A DNA stretch of 64,000 nucleotides from Actinostola sp. cb2023 (GCA_033675265.1 JAUJYZ010000728.1:1-64000); one strand, 5' to 3'. Shown: positions 49,011 to 60,411, counted from the first letter of the stretch. The notes: generated from the letters alone by a model not told the origin. Numbers and translations are program-made.

Positions 49011-51321
49011 CTCATGCTCGTCGGATATTTCGTCATCACTCAAATGGTAACAAAATTCGACCTACGTATTGGAATTGATTAACATTGAGTGTGAGATAGC
49101 TATGGATAGAATGGTTTTTGTCAGGTGTTAATGGCTGAATAGATGCAGTTATATGCCTGCTAAAATCCATTGTTAGTCCTGTGTCCACAATATTCACCAC
49201 CACACACATGACTCACGTGTACAGTCGTTGACGTCATGTCATCATCATCATCATCATGGTCACGGCCACCTGTCATATACAATGCATGACAAATCCATCT
49301 TTGCCTTCGCCTTCGTCGCTAATACCATCACCGCCTCCACCATCATCATCGTCAATCATCATCATTTTTCCCGCGTAAAAGCATCATCATCATCATGAGA
49401 GGGTACGTTGGCACGGAGGTACCCAAAGGTCTGTTTATTTTTTGATCGCGTCAGTACCAAAGATAGAAAATTCGGAAGAACTTGTAATTGAAACAAATCG
49501 AACGATTGCATTTAAATGGCTTTCTGTTGCTTCGATTAGCTGTATTTGGGGCATTTGAATGGCTTTCTGAAGCCCTAGTTAATTTTATATCTGGTTCAGT
49601 ATTTCTCAGTGAATTCTTTTGTAAGTTGTCTGTTCTTTTCTTTCTCATTTCTTTGTCTTTTCTTTGTCTTTTCTTTGTCTTTTCTTTCTCATTTCTTTCT
49701 ATTTTCTCTTCTTTATTTTTCTATCATTTTTCTCTCTCCCCCTTCTTTAGATTTCCTTGTCATTTATTTTTTCTTTCTTTTCGTTTCTTTCTATTTTCTA
49801 TTTTCTTTTCCTTGTGCTTTTTTTCAATTCTACCCTTCAGGTGTCATGTACACTTGTAGCGTCTCAAAATTCTCCAGCTAACAGCTGAGAATTTCACGTG
49901 ACAGCGCGAAATTGAATCATTTCAGTTTTCCCACAAAAGTGTAGTTTGTGTTAATTCTGCTGAAGTCAATTTGAATATTGAGCTCAAAACACGGCCCAGA
50001 TATCTTTCACAAATATGAACAGTTTCAGCCAATTTTTGAAAACCATAATAAATAAATATTGAATGGTCATAATTTCATCATATTCGATTCATTTGTATTT
50101 TCTCTGACACCAAATTAAATTTACAGTATTTTTATTTGAACATTTACTTTCCAAATTAATAATTTCTTCACTAATAAAAAGAAATTTTGTATACACTAGT
50201 GTAACGCCCCTTGGAATTAGGAAAGTATTCTGTATGGTTCCATGCTTCGTGTCAAAATAATCTAATCGATTGTGAGTAAGGACACCGCACTCCGTCTTTA
50301 TCACGCGTGTTGGAAAATGAAATTCTCCGAAGAAAATCCATAATTCATGACGGCCATCGATGTAATATGTCTAAAACACTGACTTCAATAATAATGACTG
50401 AATTTGACTGAAAGATTAATCGAAAAACATGCGACGGTCATATGTACTGTAGTTATACATATTAAAATATCTCTTCAAAAAAGAGATTAAAGCGGGTTTG
50501 AAGTTTTACGTCGTTGTATTACATATAAAACCCAAATCCCCCAAACATTTGGCGGCTTGTAGGTCGATCGAGAGATTACTTTTGAACTTCTTGGATGTTT
50601 AGGTCGATGATATGAAAGGGCTCATTACGAAGAATATACGGATCATAGCGGATCAAACCTTTCGAATTACTCGCGTTTGAAACTTTGGCGAAAAAACCCT
50701 GGCCAATGTCTAGTGTTTTTGAATTATTAAGATGTTGTCCGCTCTGCGGGTTGCTTTACAAATTAGCTTTTTAAATAAAGTAGGGACAGCCAGCTCTAAC
50801 CTTTTCTTAATAAACGTTGAGAATAATGATTGGGATATTTAAAAGAAAAGAGAAAACGAAGCCTTTCGAGGCGTCTTTGGACGAGACTTCGCTTTGACAA
50901 CACATCAGAGCCGAAGTGAGCGGATTTGAATATGAATAGCTTGGCTACGTTTACGCTACGGCAGGTGCCATGATGTGGGAATATTAATCAGGCTTTCCTC
51001 TTCGTCAAAGCAAAAGGCTTTCTCATGGCTGCGGATGGGCTTCGTTACTACGGGAGACCAACATTCAGTAAAATATTCAACCGAATGTAATTGGCTCAAA
51101 AGATGACAAGCTAGATTGTTAAAAAAAACTGCGAAGTGAAGGTGATCCGAGTCAATTTATAGCGAACATATTTGGCTTTTTGCTATAGTAAAGGAAAACA
51201 AATAACACGCTTCTTCAGGGATATGCTCTTGCAAGCGCCGAGTTATTGCCGCTGGGGATAAAATACATGGTATAATGAAGAACCAGTTGCTTGGAATAAA
51301 CATCATTCCCTTTCTCTACAG
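49011..51321. other. Upstream of the calcium-channel exon; simple repeats, no gene seen
   Basis: (CAT)n tracts at 49228-49260 and 49340-49400, a TTTCTTTGTCTTTTC pyrimidine-rich stretch at 49625-49830, then unique A+T-rich sequence. Just before the coding exon, TTCCCTTTCTCTACAG (51306-51321) looks like a 3' splice site, implying a 5'UTR exon upstream that I cannot place. Confidence 0.5.
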
Positions 51322-51323
51322 CA

Positions 51324-51572
51324 ATGGACGAGCGTAAACATGGCAGTGGTACAGCTAGAAAAGACAACTACACTACACCTCGACACTCGTTCAAAATGGC
51401 CAACGGCAGCCAGAACAATAACTCAACGTTACCATCAATGGAGCCCGAGCGACAAAAAGGCTGCTGTAGGGGGTTTGTGGAATTCTTACGGCACGATCAC
51501 GAGTATTCCCTGTACTGCTTATCAGATACAAACCCCGCAAGAAGACTTTCTAGACTTATCGTGGAATCCAAA
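51324..51572 (+). CDS. Voltage-gated calcium channel alpha-1 subunit, first coding exon
   Basis: ATG at 51324 directly after a good acceptor (TCTCTACAG, 51321). Reads a hydrophilic cytoplasmic N-terminus with an Asn/Ser/Thr-rich stretch, then EYSLYCLSDTNPARRLSRLI VES. This matches the '(L)FCLS..NP.RR....IVEW' lead-in to transmembrane segment IS1 of CaV channels. The exon ends TCC-AA, directly before the minor-class donor ATATCCTT. Resembles CaV2 (N, P/Q type) somewhat more than CaV1, but subtype is not secure. Confidence 0.82.
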
Positions 51573-51850
51573 TATCCTTGCAAAATGGTGATATATAGTC
51601 TCAGCAATCTCCCAGTGTATTCTATTGAGGATAGATAAAGGGGTTTCTCTTCTTATGAACCTCTATTATACGAGCCATGAAAGCGTGTATGCAAAAAAAT
51701 CGTTGAAAAACGATCGGTAGGCATATCCCATAGCTCGCTATTGTTATTCTGATTAAGATATGTTCGTTTGGTTGTGTCTATTTTTGTTAATCCCAGAGCC
51801 CCATTACACGATACCTCAACTACAGTGTGTCAACCTTAACATTTCCCCAC
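51573..51850 (+). other. Minor-class (U12) AT-AC intron in the calcium-channel gene
   Basis: 278-nt intron. Donor ATATCCTTG (51573) is the U12-type consensus. CCTTAAC at 51834-51840 fits the U12 branch-site consensus, 11-13 nt from the exon. The intron ends AC (51849-51850). Joining at these points gives VES-K-VFEYFIL with no length change against the family. A GT-AG alternative (GTGATA at 51591, CAG at 51852) breaks the frame. AT-AC introns at the start of domain I are known in voltage-gated Na and Ca channel genes. Confidence 0.82.
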
Positions 51851-51956
51851 AGTATTTGAATATTTTATCTTGCTAAATATCGTTGCAAACTGCGTTGTTC
51901 TAGCTCTGAACAAACCGCTACCAGGAAATGATAAAATAGAGATGTCCACAGATCTG
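51851..51956 (+). CDS. Calcium channel exon 2 (IS1 segment), 106 nt
   Basis: Reads VFEYFILLNIVANCVVLALN then KPLPGNDKIEMSTDL. Segment IS1 and the IS1-S2 loop match the family's [26 protein letters not shown]..L. Donor CTG|GTACGT. By memory, mammalian CaV2 exon 2 is also 106 nt. Confidence 0.92.
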
Positions 51957-52032
51957 GTACGTACACTCGTTGATTCCCAAATTCGACTCTGTATTCTAGT
52001 AAATATATTCATGGCTATTCTATTTCGTTTAG

Positions 52033-52172
52033 GAAAAGGCCGAGCTGTATTTTCTGATTATATTTTGTATCGAAGCGTTTTTAAAGATTGTGGCGTTCGG
52101 GTTTGTATTACACCCTGGCTCGTACCTTCGAAATGGATGGAATGTGTTGGACTTTATCGTGGTGTTAGTAGG
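52033..52172 (+). CDS. Calcium channel exon 3 (IS2-IS3 segments), 140 nt
   Basis: Acceptor TTTCGTTTAG; donor GTAGG|GTGAGT. Reads [20 protein letters not shown] then [20 protein letters not shown] and FIVVLVG. Matches the family's TEPYFIGIFCFEAGIKI...[20 protein letters not shown] at the end of IS2 and D in IS3 of the voltage sensor are present. Length 140 nt matches my memory of the mammalian exon 3. Exon 4 was not found, so the gene continues past the window. Confidence 0.94.
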
Positions 52173-53576
52173 GTGAGTAAAGTACCTCTTGTACGTAGCC
52201 GTATTCTTTAATATATTTATAAAAAAAAGTTGGAACGTTCCAATTTACCATATTTTATGCTCTTGTGTACATATACTTCGCTCATTTGTCACTATGTCAG
52301 AACAGAATTTGTCAAGCTTTAAATTCATAGTTGTATATATATATGTTATGTTTGGTCTTTGTCTAATGTAATTCAAAATCTTCCCGAGTATTTATCCATG
52401 TTTTCTTAAACCAACCAAAATATTACACAAATGTGTGAATTTACTTGTGGAGTACAATCGTATCGACGCATGCGCACTGAGCCACTTCCGTCCTAATTCA
52501 TATTTTTATGACAGTTAAAGAAAGAGTGTGAATATTTTGAGCTGTTATTTTAGTACGAATTATGGTAGTTCTCTTTTCACGTTTCTTCATTTTTTGGCAA
52601 TGAATGTGTGTTAGGAGTTCACACTCAGTTAAGTCATCACCACAACAAAGAGAATTATCTTTGAAGATAATACATCTCTCAAGCCCTTCAACGTAATTTA
52701 TGTTTTTGGCTGTCCCTTCAAAACATCAGTCTCCATTTATTCAAAAACGTTTCACAATACGAATTTCGAATTCATTTTTCATGTCGCCCGGCGACAGTTT
52801 AACACTGTAGTGTTAAGCCTACGAATAAGAATCGAAACGTTCGACGAAAGGAAAGCTGACTGCTTGCCTTAATATTACAAACTCCGCGTTTATTGCTCAT
52901 TAATGGCGGATTTAGCCTCAATTTCATTGAATCTTTCACCTTCTTGTTGGGAAACAAAGGCTGTATTTTTTAATTACTATAACATAGGGCTGAGCTCATA
53001 TAATAGCTTTTCGTGTGTTTGGACTTTGAAAAGGTAAATATCCATGCAAGCAGAATTCAAATTATATAGAATTCAAACGGTATATATTCCAGTAGTGATA
53101 CGATTTATTACGATGGACTTTTTAGGATGGCCAGCCGTTTGAACCCGGTAAATCAGGTAGAATTTCAAAACAAGAAAGGCTGATTCTTTATCAGCTATAA
53201 CTGCATGAGGATGCAAATATGCAAATACAAATATTCCAGTCGATCACATTTAAAACGATGGATGTTTTGCGATGGCCAGTTCTCTAATCGTCAGTCAATA
53301 TTCTCCTAGACCAGCGACCGGAGGAAATATTAATTTGCGTGGGAGAGCTTAGTTGGATGTACTATTGTCTGTGTTTTGGATGTTAGGCTATAGGAAAACA
53401 TTGTCAAAGAAAAACAAACAAAACAAACAAATAGAATAGGAAAATAACAAATAGCAGGAAAAAGAGTCATCAGTGGGAATGAATGATGCCAGAATACTAG
53501 AAGATTATGATCGATACGCGCGATGCAAAATTAATAGTATACTGTACGTAGTGTTCAGTAATAGACACGGAGAGTA
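52173..53576. other. Calcium channel intron 3, first part, no feature seen
   Basis: Starts at the GTGAGT donor. 1.4 kb of unique A+T-rich sequence with no exon-like match and no clear repeat. The intron appears to run to the window end. Confidence 0.6.
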
Positions 53577-53876
53577 AAGGCCTTGTTACACGGTGGAACT
53601 TTTTCGTGAAGCTTCACCGTGTAACATGTTTGCTGAAACAAGTTTCACGAGGTGTGTTACACGGTGCAATGGCTGGTTTTATGAAACGTTTTTGCTTCGA
53701 GTTTCACGAAAAAGTAGAAAGAAGCCGTTTACTTTTCATGAAACTGTCTCGCAACGCAAATTCGAAAAAGTTTCCTGAAAACGACCATGTTACACGGTGA
53801 AACTCTTGGTGAAACCTGTCTCGCACCGTTTCACGAAACAGTTTCACGAAAAAGTTTCACCGTGTAACAAGGCCTT
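53577..53876. mobile_element. PIF/Harbinger-like MITE, AGGCCTTGTTACACGGTG ends
   Basis: AGGCCTTGTTACACGGTG and CACCGTGTAACAAGGCCT are inverted, with TAA on both flanks. GTTTCACGAAA and CGTGTAAC recur through the interior. Design as in 26060 and 31793. Confidence 0.83.
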
Positions 53877-54063
53877 AAGAGAGAGAGAGAGAGAGAGATG
53901 GACCAATCATTGGGGAACCGTTTCTTATATACTTAACCGGAGAACACATCTATGCTAGAGACCGAGATGCGAAAACTGAATCCAAATCCAAATAAAAAAA
54001 ACGGTGAGAAAATTTGAAAATTTGAAATTGGAGTCAGAGAGTTTTTAAATTGTTGTAAAGCGT

Positions 54064-54565
<502 letters not shown>

Positions 54566-54906
54566 TTACTATAAAGTTTAGATCATAAAGTCCCTACGTA
54601 TCGACGTTACTAACACCATTAACGCCATAACCAAGAGTAAAGTGCTAAAGTCAATGTTCAGAGTTTAAATATACATTGACTGTGATTGATAGCACTTTGT
54701 CCTTGAGCATCATGGCTTTAATAAAGTCGAAACTTTATCGTAAAATATTATTATTATTATTTATTATCAATATTATTATGAATATTATTATTATTGTTGT
54801 TGTTATTGTTGTATATCCTCATCGTCGTCATAATCAACAACATATACATCATCATCATCATCAATCATCATCATTATCATCATCGTCGTCGATCATTGCA
54901 TTATCA

Positions 54907-55523
54907 CAGGAGCCCATAAGTAGGAGCGGCATCCATGTAGCATTAAAATCTGTCACGGCGTCTGTCACGAAATTGACCAAAAACTGTTGCTGCAAATTAA
55001 CGAGTTGCTGCAAATAAAACGAGTTGCTGCAAATAAAACGAGTTGCAGCAAATAAAACGAGTTGCTGCAAATAAAACGAGTTGCTGCAAATAAAACGAGT
55101 TGCTGCAAATAAAACGAGTTGCTGCAAATAAAACGAGTTGCTTCAAATAAAACGAGTTGCTGCAAATTAACGAGTTGCTGCAAATAAAACGAGTTGCTAC
55201 AAATAAAACGAGTTGCTGCAAATAAAACGAGTTGCAGCAAATAAAACGAGTTGCTGCAAATAAAACGAGTTGCAGCAAATAGAACGAGTTGCAGCAAATA
55301 AAACGAGTTGCTGCAAATAAAACGATCGAGTTGCTGCAAATAAAACGAGTTGCAACAAATAAAACGAGTTGCTGCAAATAAAACGAGTTGCTGAAAACGA
55401 AAGCGGAAGTGCACAGTGATTGGTCAATTTCGAGAAATCGTGTTCTAAAAATAGCCAAACTTGTTCAAACCCTGTGACATAGACCCATTATGTAGCATGG
55501 ATGCTTCTACTTATGGGCTCCTG
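54907..55523. mobile_element. hAT-like MITE carrying a 19-bp minisatellite
   Basis: CAGGAGCCCATAAGTAGGAG and CTTCTACTTATGGGCTCCTG are inverted termini. ATTATCA at 54900-54906 and 55524-55530 is a 7-bp target duplication (8 bp with one mismatch is the hAT norm). The interior is almost all a 19-bp array. Confidence 0.87.
54982..55392. repeat. 19-bp minisatellite (GAGTTGCTGCAAATAAAAC)
   Basis: About 21 units of GAGTTGCTGCAAATAAAAC with TTGCAGC and TTGCTAC variants, confined between the inverted ends of the MITE at 54907. Confidence 0.95.
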
Positions 55524-55530
55524 ATTATCA

Positions 55531-56595
55531 GCAACATATACACCATCATCAATCATCATCATTATCATCAACATGTACATCATCATCGTACAGTATGTTA
55601 GATTTTTATTTTTTTAAATTTTTATTTATTTAGGAATTATAGTATTAGTATTAATTTAGATAGCGCTTTGAGCACTAGAAAAAGCGCTTTATAAATAATA
55701 AAGAATTATTATTAAAGTATTATTATTATCATTATCATCATCGTCGTCATTGCATTATCATCAACATATACATCATCATCATCGTCATCATCTCATAGCA
55801 TGAAGAAATAACTAATATCAAAATTAAATAACAGGGGGAAAAAAAGAAAGAAAAAAAAGAAAAAATAAATAAATAACAGCTAGTTTTGCATATCATATAG
55901 TCAAAATGTCGCGTTTTCACAGTGACCGCGAGAAGTTCAGTCGGAAATTGACCGTATCTAATTACTAATTACTAATTGCTAAAATAAATAGTAATTTGCG
56001 GAGTCATTTACTGACGAGACTTCAAAAGTCCTTAGCTCTAAACATGTCCGGAAAATTGAAATATTTGTCTATATACACTTTGTAAACGCGGCCATCGTGG
56101 CGCCTTGAAGTCGTTATCAATAACATACCATGACGGACATGTTTTGTTCACCTTGCAAACGATCAAATCTAAAAGCAAATTCGGCCAATAAATAAAAAAT
56201 AAAATGTCAAAGATGGCGGCCATGTTGGAATTTAACTTATGATGACGTCATCCAAGATGGCCGCTGTGTTTTTGTTATCTTTGAAAGTTCGTCTGTATTT
56301 CCTAGAGTCGTGGCAAAATATAAATCCTAAATGTCTAAATTAATAGCAATGATATCACTATTGAAATTGTGTATTGTATCTCCCTACAACCAATCGACTT
56401 TAAAATCCTTAAACAAGCCGCTTAAATGTTCAATAATTAGGCTGTAGTTTGAATGCAAAGACAGACGGCTCGGTCTCACAAAGTGAATTATCAGTTTGAA
56501 TTGCCCTGAGGCAACCAACGCACACACACAATAATTTAATATTTTCAAAATACATTTTTATTTGGTTGTCATGTACATCCCTAACATACATAGAG
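55531..56595. other. Intron sequence with CAT repeats and SINE-like tail
   Basis: (CAT)n-rich stretches at 55530-55590 and 55730-55800. TAGATAGCGCTTTGAGCACT AGAAAAAGCGCTTTATAAAT followed by ATT repeats (55658-55720) resembles a short-retroposon tail like those at 17558 and 19060. No exon recognised. Confidence 0.5.
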
Positions 56596-56659
56596 GTTAT
56601 TAGTCGGCTTAAACATCTAATACGGCTGTGTATTTTTACGAGTCATTTGGTATTAGGGA

Positions 56660-56886
56660 CCTTTAGATCCGACTACGAGTACGAAATCTAGCACGAGTAC
56701 GACTTTCTATTTTCTAAATAATCTCGTTCTAACAGCCGTCGCTCCTCCCCTGTCGTCCATCAGTAGAAGTAGGGCATCTGGAGAAAAGATTGGTGTGAAA
56801 CGTGATTATCTTGAGTACGGGCACTAGGTTTGAAAAGTCGTACTCGTACTAGATTTCGTACTCGTAGTCGGATCTAAAGGTCCCTA
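56660..56886. mobile_element. Nested foldback MITE, GGGACCTTTAGATCCGACTA ends
   Basis: GGGACCTTTAGATCCGACTA and TAGTCGGATCTAAAGGTCCC are inverted; TATTA flanks both sides. Shares GGGACCT ends with the MITE at 2157. Confidence 0.85.
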
Positions 56887-57066
56887 TTAGAGATGTCCGT
56901 TTTAGCGGCATAAGCTCAAGTTTGGCACAAACTAAGGGACCATTGTTTAAAACCAGTTAGCTGTGACTGCATTTCACAGTCAGTCATTGTTTGTAAAACA
57001 AAGCCGCCGAGGAAAGAATTTTGAAAAGAACAGTCTCCAAAATGATTTTGAATACTTCATAGATAA

Positions 57067-57233
57067 AATCGGCTAACGCAATGTTTACATTATTTAACCC
57101 AATTCAAAACCTTTGGGAACAAGAGCTTTTTTTGTTCCAAACAATTCCATTTCATTTCCATGTATGTCAATGCAGATTTGAAATGGGTCAAAGTATATAA
57201 GAATGTAAACACTGCGTTAGCCGATTTGGTGAG
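57067..57233. mobile_element. Foldback MITE, AAATCGGCTAACGCAATGTT ends (copy 1)
   Basis: AAATCGGCTAACGCAATGTT and the inverse TGCGTTAGCCGATTT bound ~167 bp with an inner AAAACCTTTGGGAACAAGAG arm. A second copy is at 59778. Confidence 0.83.
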
Positions 57234-57427
57234 TTTTGACAGAATTACATTCATAATTTATTTACGGTAAATTGTCGAAAGATACGAAACCATCTGGACC
57301 GGCTACTGACCTATACCGGTTTATACAGGAAAATAGAAAATTGGTATAATATTTTACATGTAATACGTCTAGCAGTGTGAGTTCGTACTATATTCCCATT
57401 TTTTCATATTCTCATTTTGTTGAGCAG

Positions 57428-57522
57428 AAATTAAGAAAATAGAGGGTGCCCTTCCAGAGTTATTATCTTCGGTAAAGGAGGCTGCAGAGGCCCATAAAGT
57501 GAGAGAGTACTTTTCAAGATAG
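57428..57522 (+). CDS. Candidate terminal exon of unknown protein
   Basis: Not recognised. After an AG acceptor (TTTTGTTGAGCAG) an open frame reads IKKIEGALPELLSSVKEAAE then AHKVREYFSR and a stop at 57520. The sequence is amphipathic and protein-like, but no partner exon, poly(A) signal or homolog was found. It may be part of the composite element's own gene. Confidence 0.28.
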
Positions 57523-57549
57523 TGACTAGACGCAGTGAACATCCTGGTC

Positions 57550-57670
57550 CCGGATCGTTCATAAAGTGGATAGCGCTATCCGTTGGATCTTTATTGAGTG
57601 GATTAGTTGATGCTGTTATCCAATGAAAAATGTAGCCAACGGATAGCGTTATCCACTCTTTGAACATCCG
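57550..57670. mobile_element. Foldback MITE, GTTCATAAAGTGGATAGCGC ends
   Basis: GTTCATAAAGTGGATAGCGC at 57558 and AACGGATAGCGTTATCCACT ending ~57662 are inverted. A relative lies at 46430-46570. Confidence 0.75.
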
Positions 57671-58610
57671 TCACCTGGATTTCACTAGCGATGCAAGCAT
57701 AGGTACTTGTGTAGCCAGTATCAATATAAATAGCAGCTCTCAGAAAAAATGTTATTACCTTCGTTGAAATATGCCATTGTCAGAATGCTGTATTCATGTT
57801 TTCTTATCTTGCGTCAGTGAAAACTGGCTTAATTACTCCGCATCAAATGAAATTACAGGTGTAAAGCACGATATTTGTCCATAAAATGTTTGCATGTAAT
57901 CATATCAAAAATGAGTTGTAACTCATTTGATCAAGAAGTATATACTTTAATGTTAAAAAGTGTTGACTAATATAGTACGAATCAGACTCTGTGGTCTCCA
58001 TTTCAAGGAAATATGAAATGAGAAGGATGAAAGTAATGCAGGTTGTCATGAAGTTTATTGGTCCAACTACATATCGTGGAAAAGTATAATATTTAAAATT
58101 AACCTTAATTAGCCTTGCCCCTAAAAATTCCACCCACTCTAGTTGGATCGATAAGGTATGCACCATGATGCAAGAACGCAAAGACACTCGTCTTGTTTAA
58201 AGAGTCTACCTTCCTCGAGCTCCCGGAGGTTTCTTCAACTGATTTTCTTACAATATGGGTTCAAAGATCACATTTCATGGAAACTGTTGAGACTGACAAA
58301 GTATCAAGAAAATAGTTTACAAAGATCTATGTCAGTGTAGGTTATCGACATGTAGCGAGGGGTTATGGGATATATTCACCGAGGTCGCCCGAGGTTAATA
58401 TATTCCATGCCATTACCCCGAGCGAAAGTTTGACAAAGATTTTCAAACAAAACACGGTCCTATGAGAAAGACGTCATTAATCAGGTTATGGTTCCTGATT
58501 TCCCAAGTGGAATTGCAAAACAAATGCTTTTCCATTCTGTATACTGTAATGTTAACGAGCTTCATAAAAAAAACCCAGCTAAAGCATTTTTTGTCCAGAA
58601 ATATTTATCA

Positions 58611-58678
58611 GTTAGCTCAATGGTATACAGTGTACAGTGTGGTCTAGTAAGCCTAAGGTCTTGGGTTCGATTCCCGAT
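58611..58678 (+). other. tRNA-like fragment with pol III A and B boxes
   Basis: TAGCTCAATGG (58613) fits the tRNA A box and GGTTCGATTCC (58664) the B box, about 40 nt apart. No matching acceptor stem or anticodon arm can be folded by eye, so this is likelier a SINE head or pseudo-tRNA than a functional tRNA. Confidence 0.45.
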
Positions 58679-58951
58679 ATGTCGGTATTTATCAAACATT
58701 TTTTTCTTCATAAAAAAAGGTGGAAAAACAAAGAAAACCGTGTCAAATTGAAATTACGAGCTGATAATTCGTTCTCTATTCAAATATTTAGTGTACGACT
58801 TCTGTAAAGAGAAAATCTATTATAAAATAAATTACGCTTGGCATAGCTTGTGCCAGTGCCGCTAAAACGGACATCCCTATTAAGGCGAGCCAAAATACAT
58901 GACGAGTAAAAATTCACAGCCTTATTAGATGCTTAGCCGACTAATAAGTTG

Positions 58952-59218
58952 TTTATTATATATTTTGTCAAAGAAACTAGCTATTCTGGTGAAAGAAAAA
59001 CAACAAATTACAGTGAAAACTTGGAAATGTCTGTACGAGCGCGCGCTAGCCAAAACTGTAGAATTCTCGCACGCTGATTGGTTAATTTTCATCGCACGAT
59101 TCTGCATGAATGATTGGAAAGCCAGTTTAAAGTAACTACCCAAAATACGGTCCCATATTTCACGCGTTTTTGTGCATATTTCGTGCGTTCTTTGACAAAA
59201 TAATAATAATATAATAAT
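58952..59218. mobile_element. MITE, TTTGTCAAAGAA ends (copy of 3045-3290, inverted)
   Basis: Bounded by TTTATTATATATTTTGTCAA and its inverse. The interior AATTCTCGCACGCTGATTGG matches the complement of 3170-3200. It joins the TTATTAGTCGGCT sequence exactly as the copy at 3045 does. Confidence 0.85.
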
Positions 59219-59755
59219 TCTATATATAACACTCTGATTTGAAATGATCGATTTCGGTTCTGTTTTTAATACTAATGACGTCACTAATGACGCAAGGAAT
59301 TGTACAAAAAAGTTAAAGTGCATCGTAGCTGTACTCCATGGTGATTTCCCACGGCATTTTATTTCCCATACTGCTTTGCGTGCTTACACGTGGTCTTTGA
59401 ATTGAACGATATACCAACGAGAAGTTCCGCTTGGGTTTACGTAAGCGTAACAATTACGCAGCTGTAAGACTAAAACAAGCAGGCAAAGGTGCCAAGATAG
59501 TTTTTTCTTGTACGTGTTTGTGTGTACGTAAGTGTCTCGGGACGTAGGACTAACGCTAGCGCAATATTACTGTCATAATTATAACACGTAGTCCGCGTAA
59601 CGTAGACGTAAGAGCCGTTAAGATTTACGCTGGAGCTTGTGTTCGCTACGTAGACTCGCCTACGTCGTACGTAGCATGCGAACTACCGTAACTTAACTTT
59701 AAATGGACTAGTGAGTAAATAAAACCACCATTATTGCTTGATATCAATCAGCTAT
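59219..59755. other. No feature recognised
   Basis: Unique-looking sequence rich in TACGT/ACGTA words (59440-59700), no gene or repeat boundary seen. Confidence 0.5.
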
Positions 59756-60035
59756 TAACAGTCCTTGAATCTCATTATAGACCAAATCGGCTAACGCAAT
59801 GTTGTACCCATTCAGATCTTTTGGGAATACGGTTCTTTAATGTCTGTTGTATTTCGATTTCAATAGAGCATTGACATGGAAATGTTTGGAACAAAAAGCT
59901 CTTATTCCCAAAGGTTTTGAATTGGGGTAAAGAATGTAAACATTGCGTTAGCCGAATTGGTCTATTGACCTTCGACTACCCTCAATGTGCTATCAAGCAG
60001 AGAGTATTCTATTGAAAAGGTGTACTAATTCAGCT
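59756..60035. repeat. Second copy of the 38.7-kb repeat, interrupted by a MITE
   Basis: AACAGTCCTTGAATCTCATT and ATTCTATTGAAAAGGTG match 38712-38805. The MITE at 59776-59970 splits it. Confidence 0.82.
59776..59970. mobile_element. Foldback MITE, AAATCGGCTAACGCAATGTT ends (copy 2)
   Basis: GACCAAATCGGCTAACGCAA and TTGCGTTAGCCGAATTGGTC are inverted. Comparison with 38735-38750 gives the pre-insertion site. Inner AGCTCTTATTCCCAAAGGTT shared with 57067 copy. Confidence 0.87.
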
Positions 60036-60411
60036 GATGAAAATTCCTCACGAGACCGGAAATGACGTATAATAATACGAAGCAATAATATTCAAAGAAT
60101 GAAAATTGATCTTGTGTGGGATAAGCTTATTAATATATCAATACTTGCGTCATTGGGCTAGTTATATATTCTAGGTGTACTTGGTGCGGCAGTCAGGGCA
60201 TTGAGTAATTTCATTACATAGCATCGCCTAGCAGATGTTTTATATACTCGGCTCCCACTTTCAAATGTATATTAATGAAAGTCACACGTACACTTTTGTC
60301 ATTTCTGAGACGAATCACTCTAAAAATACCCGATTAAACATGTTACATGGAGACTAGCGAGTGTACACCTGCATGCAGTATGGAGGTATAAATGAATGAA
60401 CGAATCGAACA

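Larger units (their letters stand above)
56596..58951. mobile_element. 2.3-kb composite TIR element, TTATTAGTCGGCT ends
   Basis: TTATTAGTCGGCTTAAACAT at 56596 and GATGCTTAGCCGACTAATAA ending 58951 are inverted. The inner arms share GGCTGTGTATTTTTACGAG and GATGTCCGTTTTAGCGGCA. Several MITEs are nested inside. Relationship to the hairpin at 3292-3370 is clear. Confidence 0.72.

Noticed and set aside
51591..51852. GT-AG intron for the calcium channel (GTGATA donor, CACAG acceptor)
   Set aside because: Breaks the reading frame into exon 2 and adds residues absent from the family; AT-AC sites fit exactly.
51324..52172. Voltage-gated sodium channel or NALCN
   Set aside because: FEYFILLNIVANCVVLAL, LPGNDK and [19 protein letters not shown] match calcium channels better than sodium channels.
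58611..58678. Functional tRNA gene
   Set aside because: A and B boxes present but no pairable acceptor stem or anticodon arm; kept only as a tRNA-like fragment.
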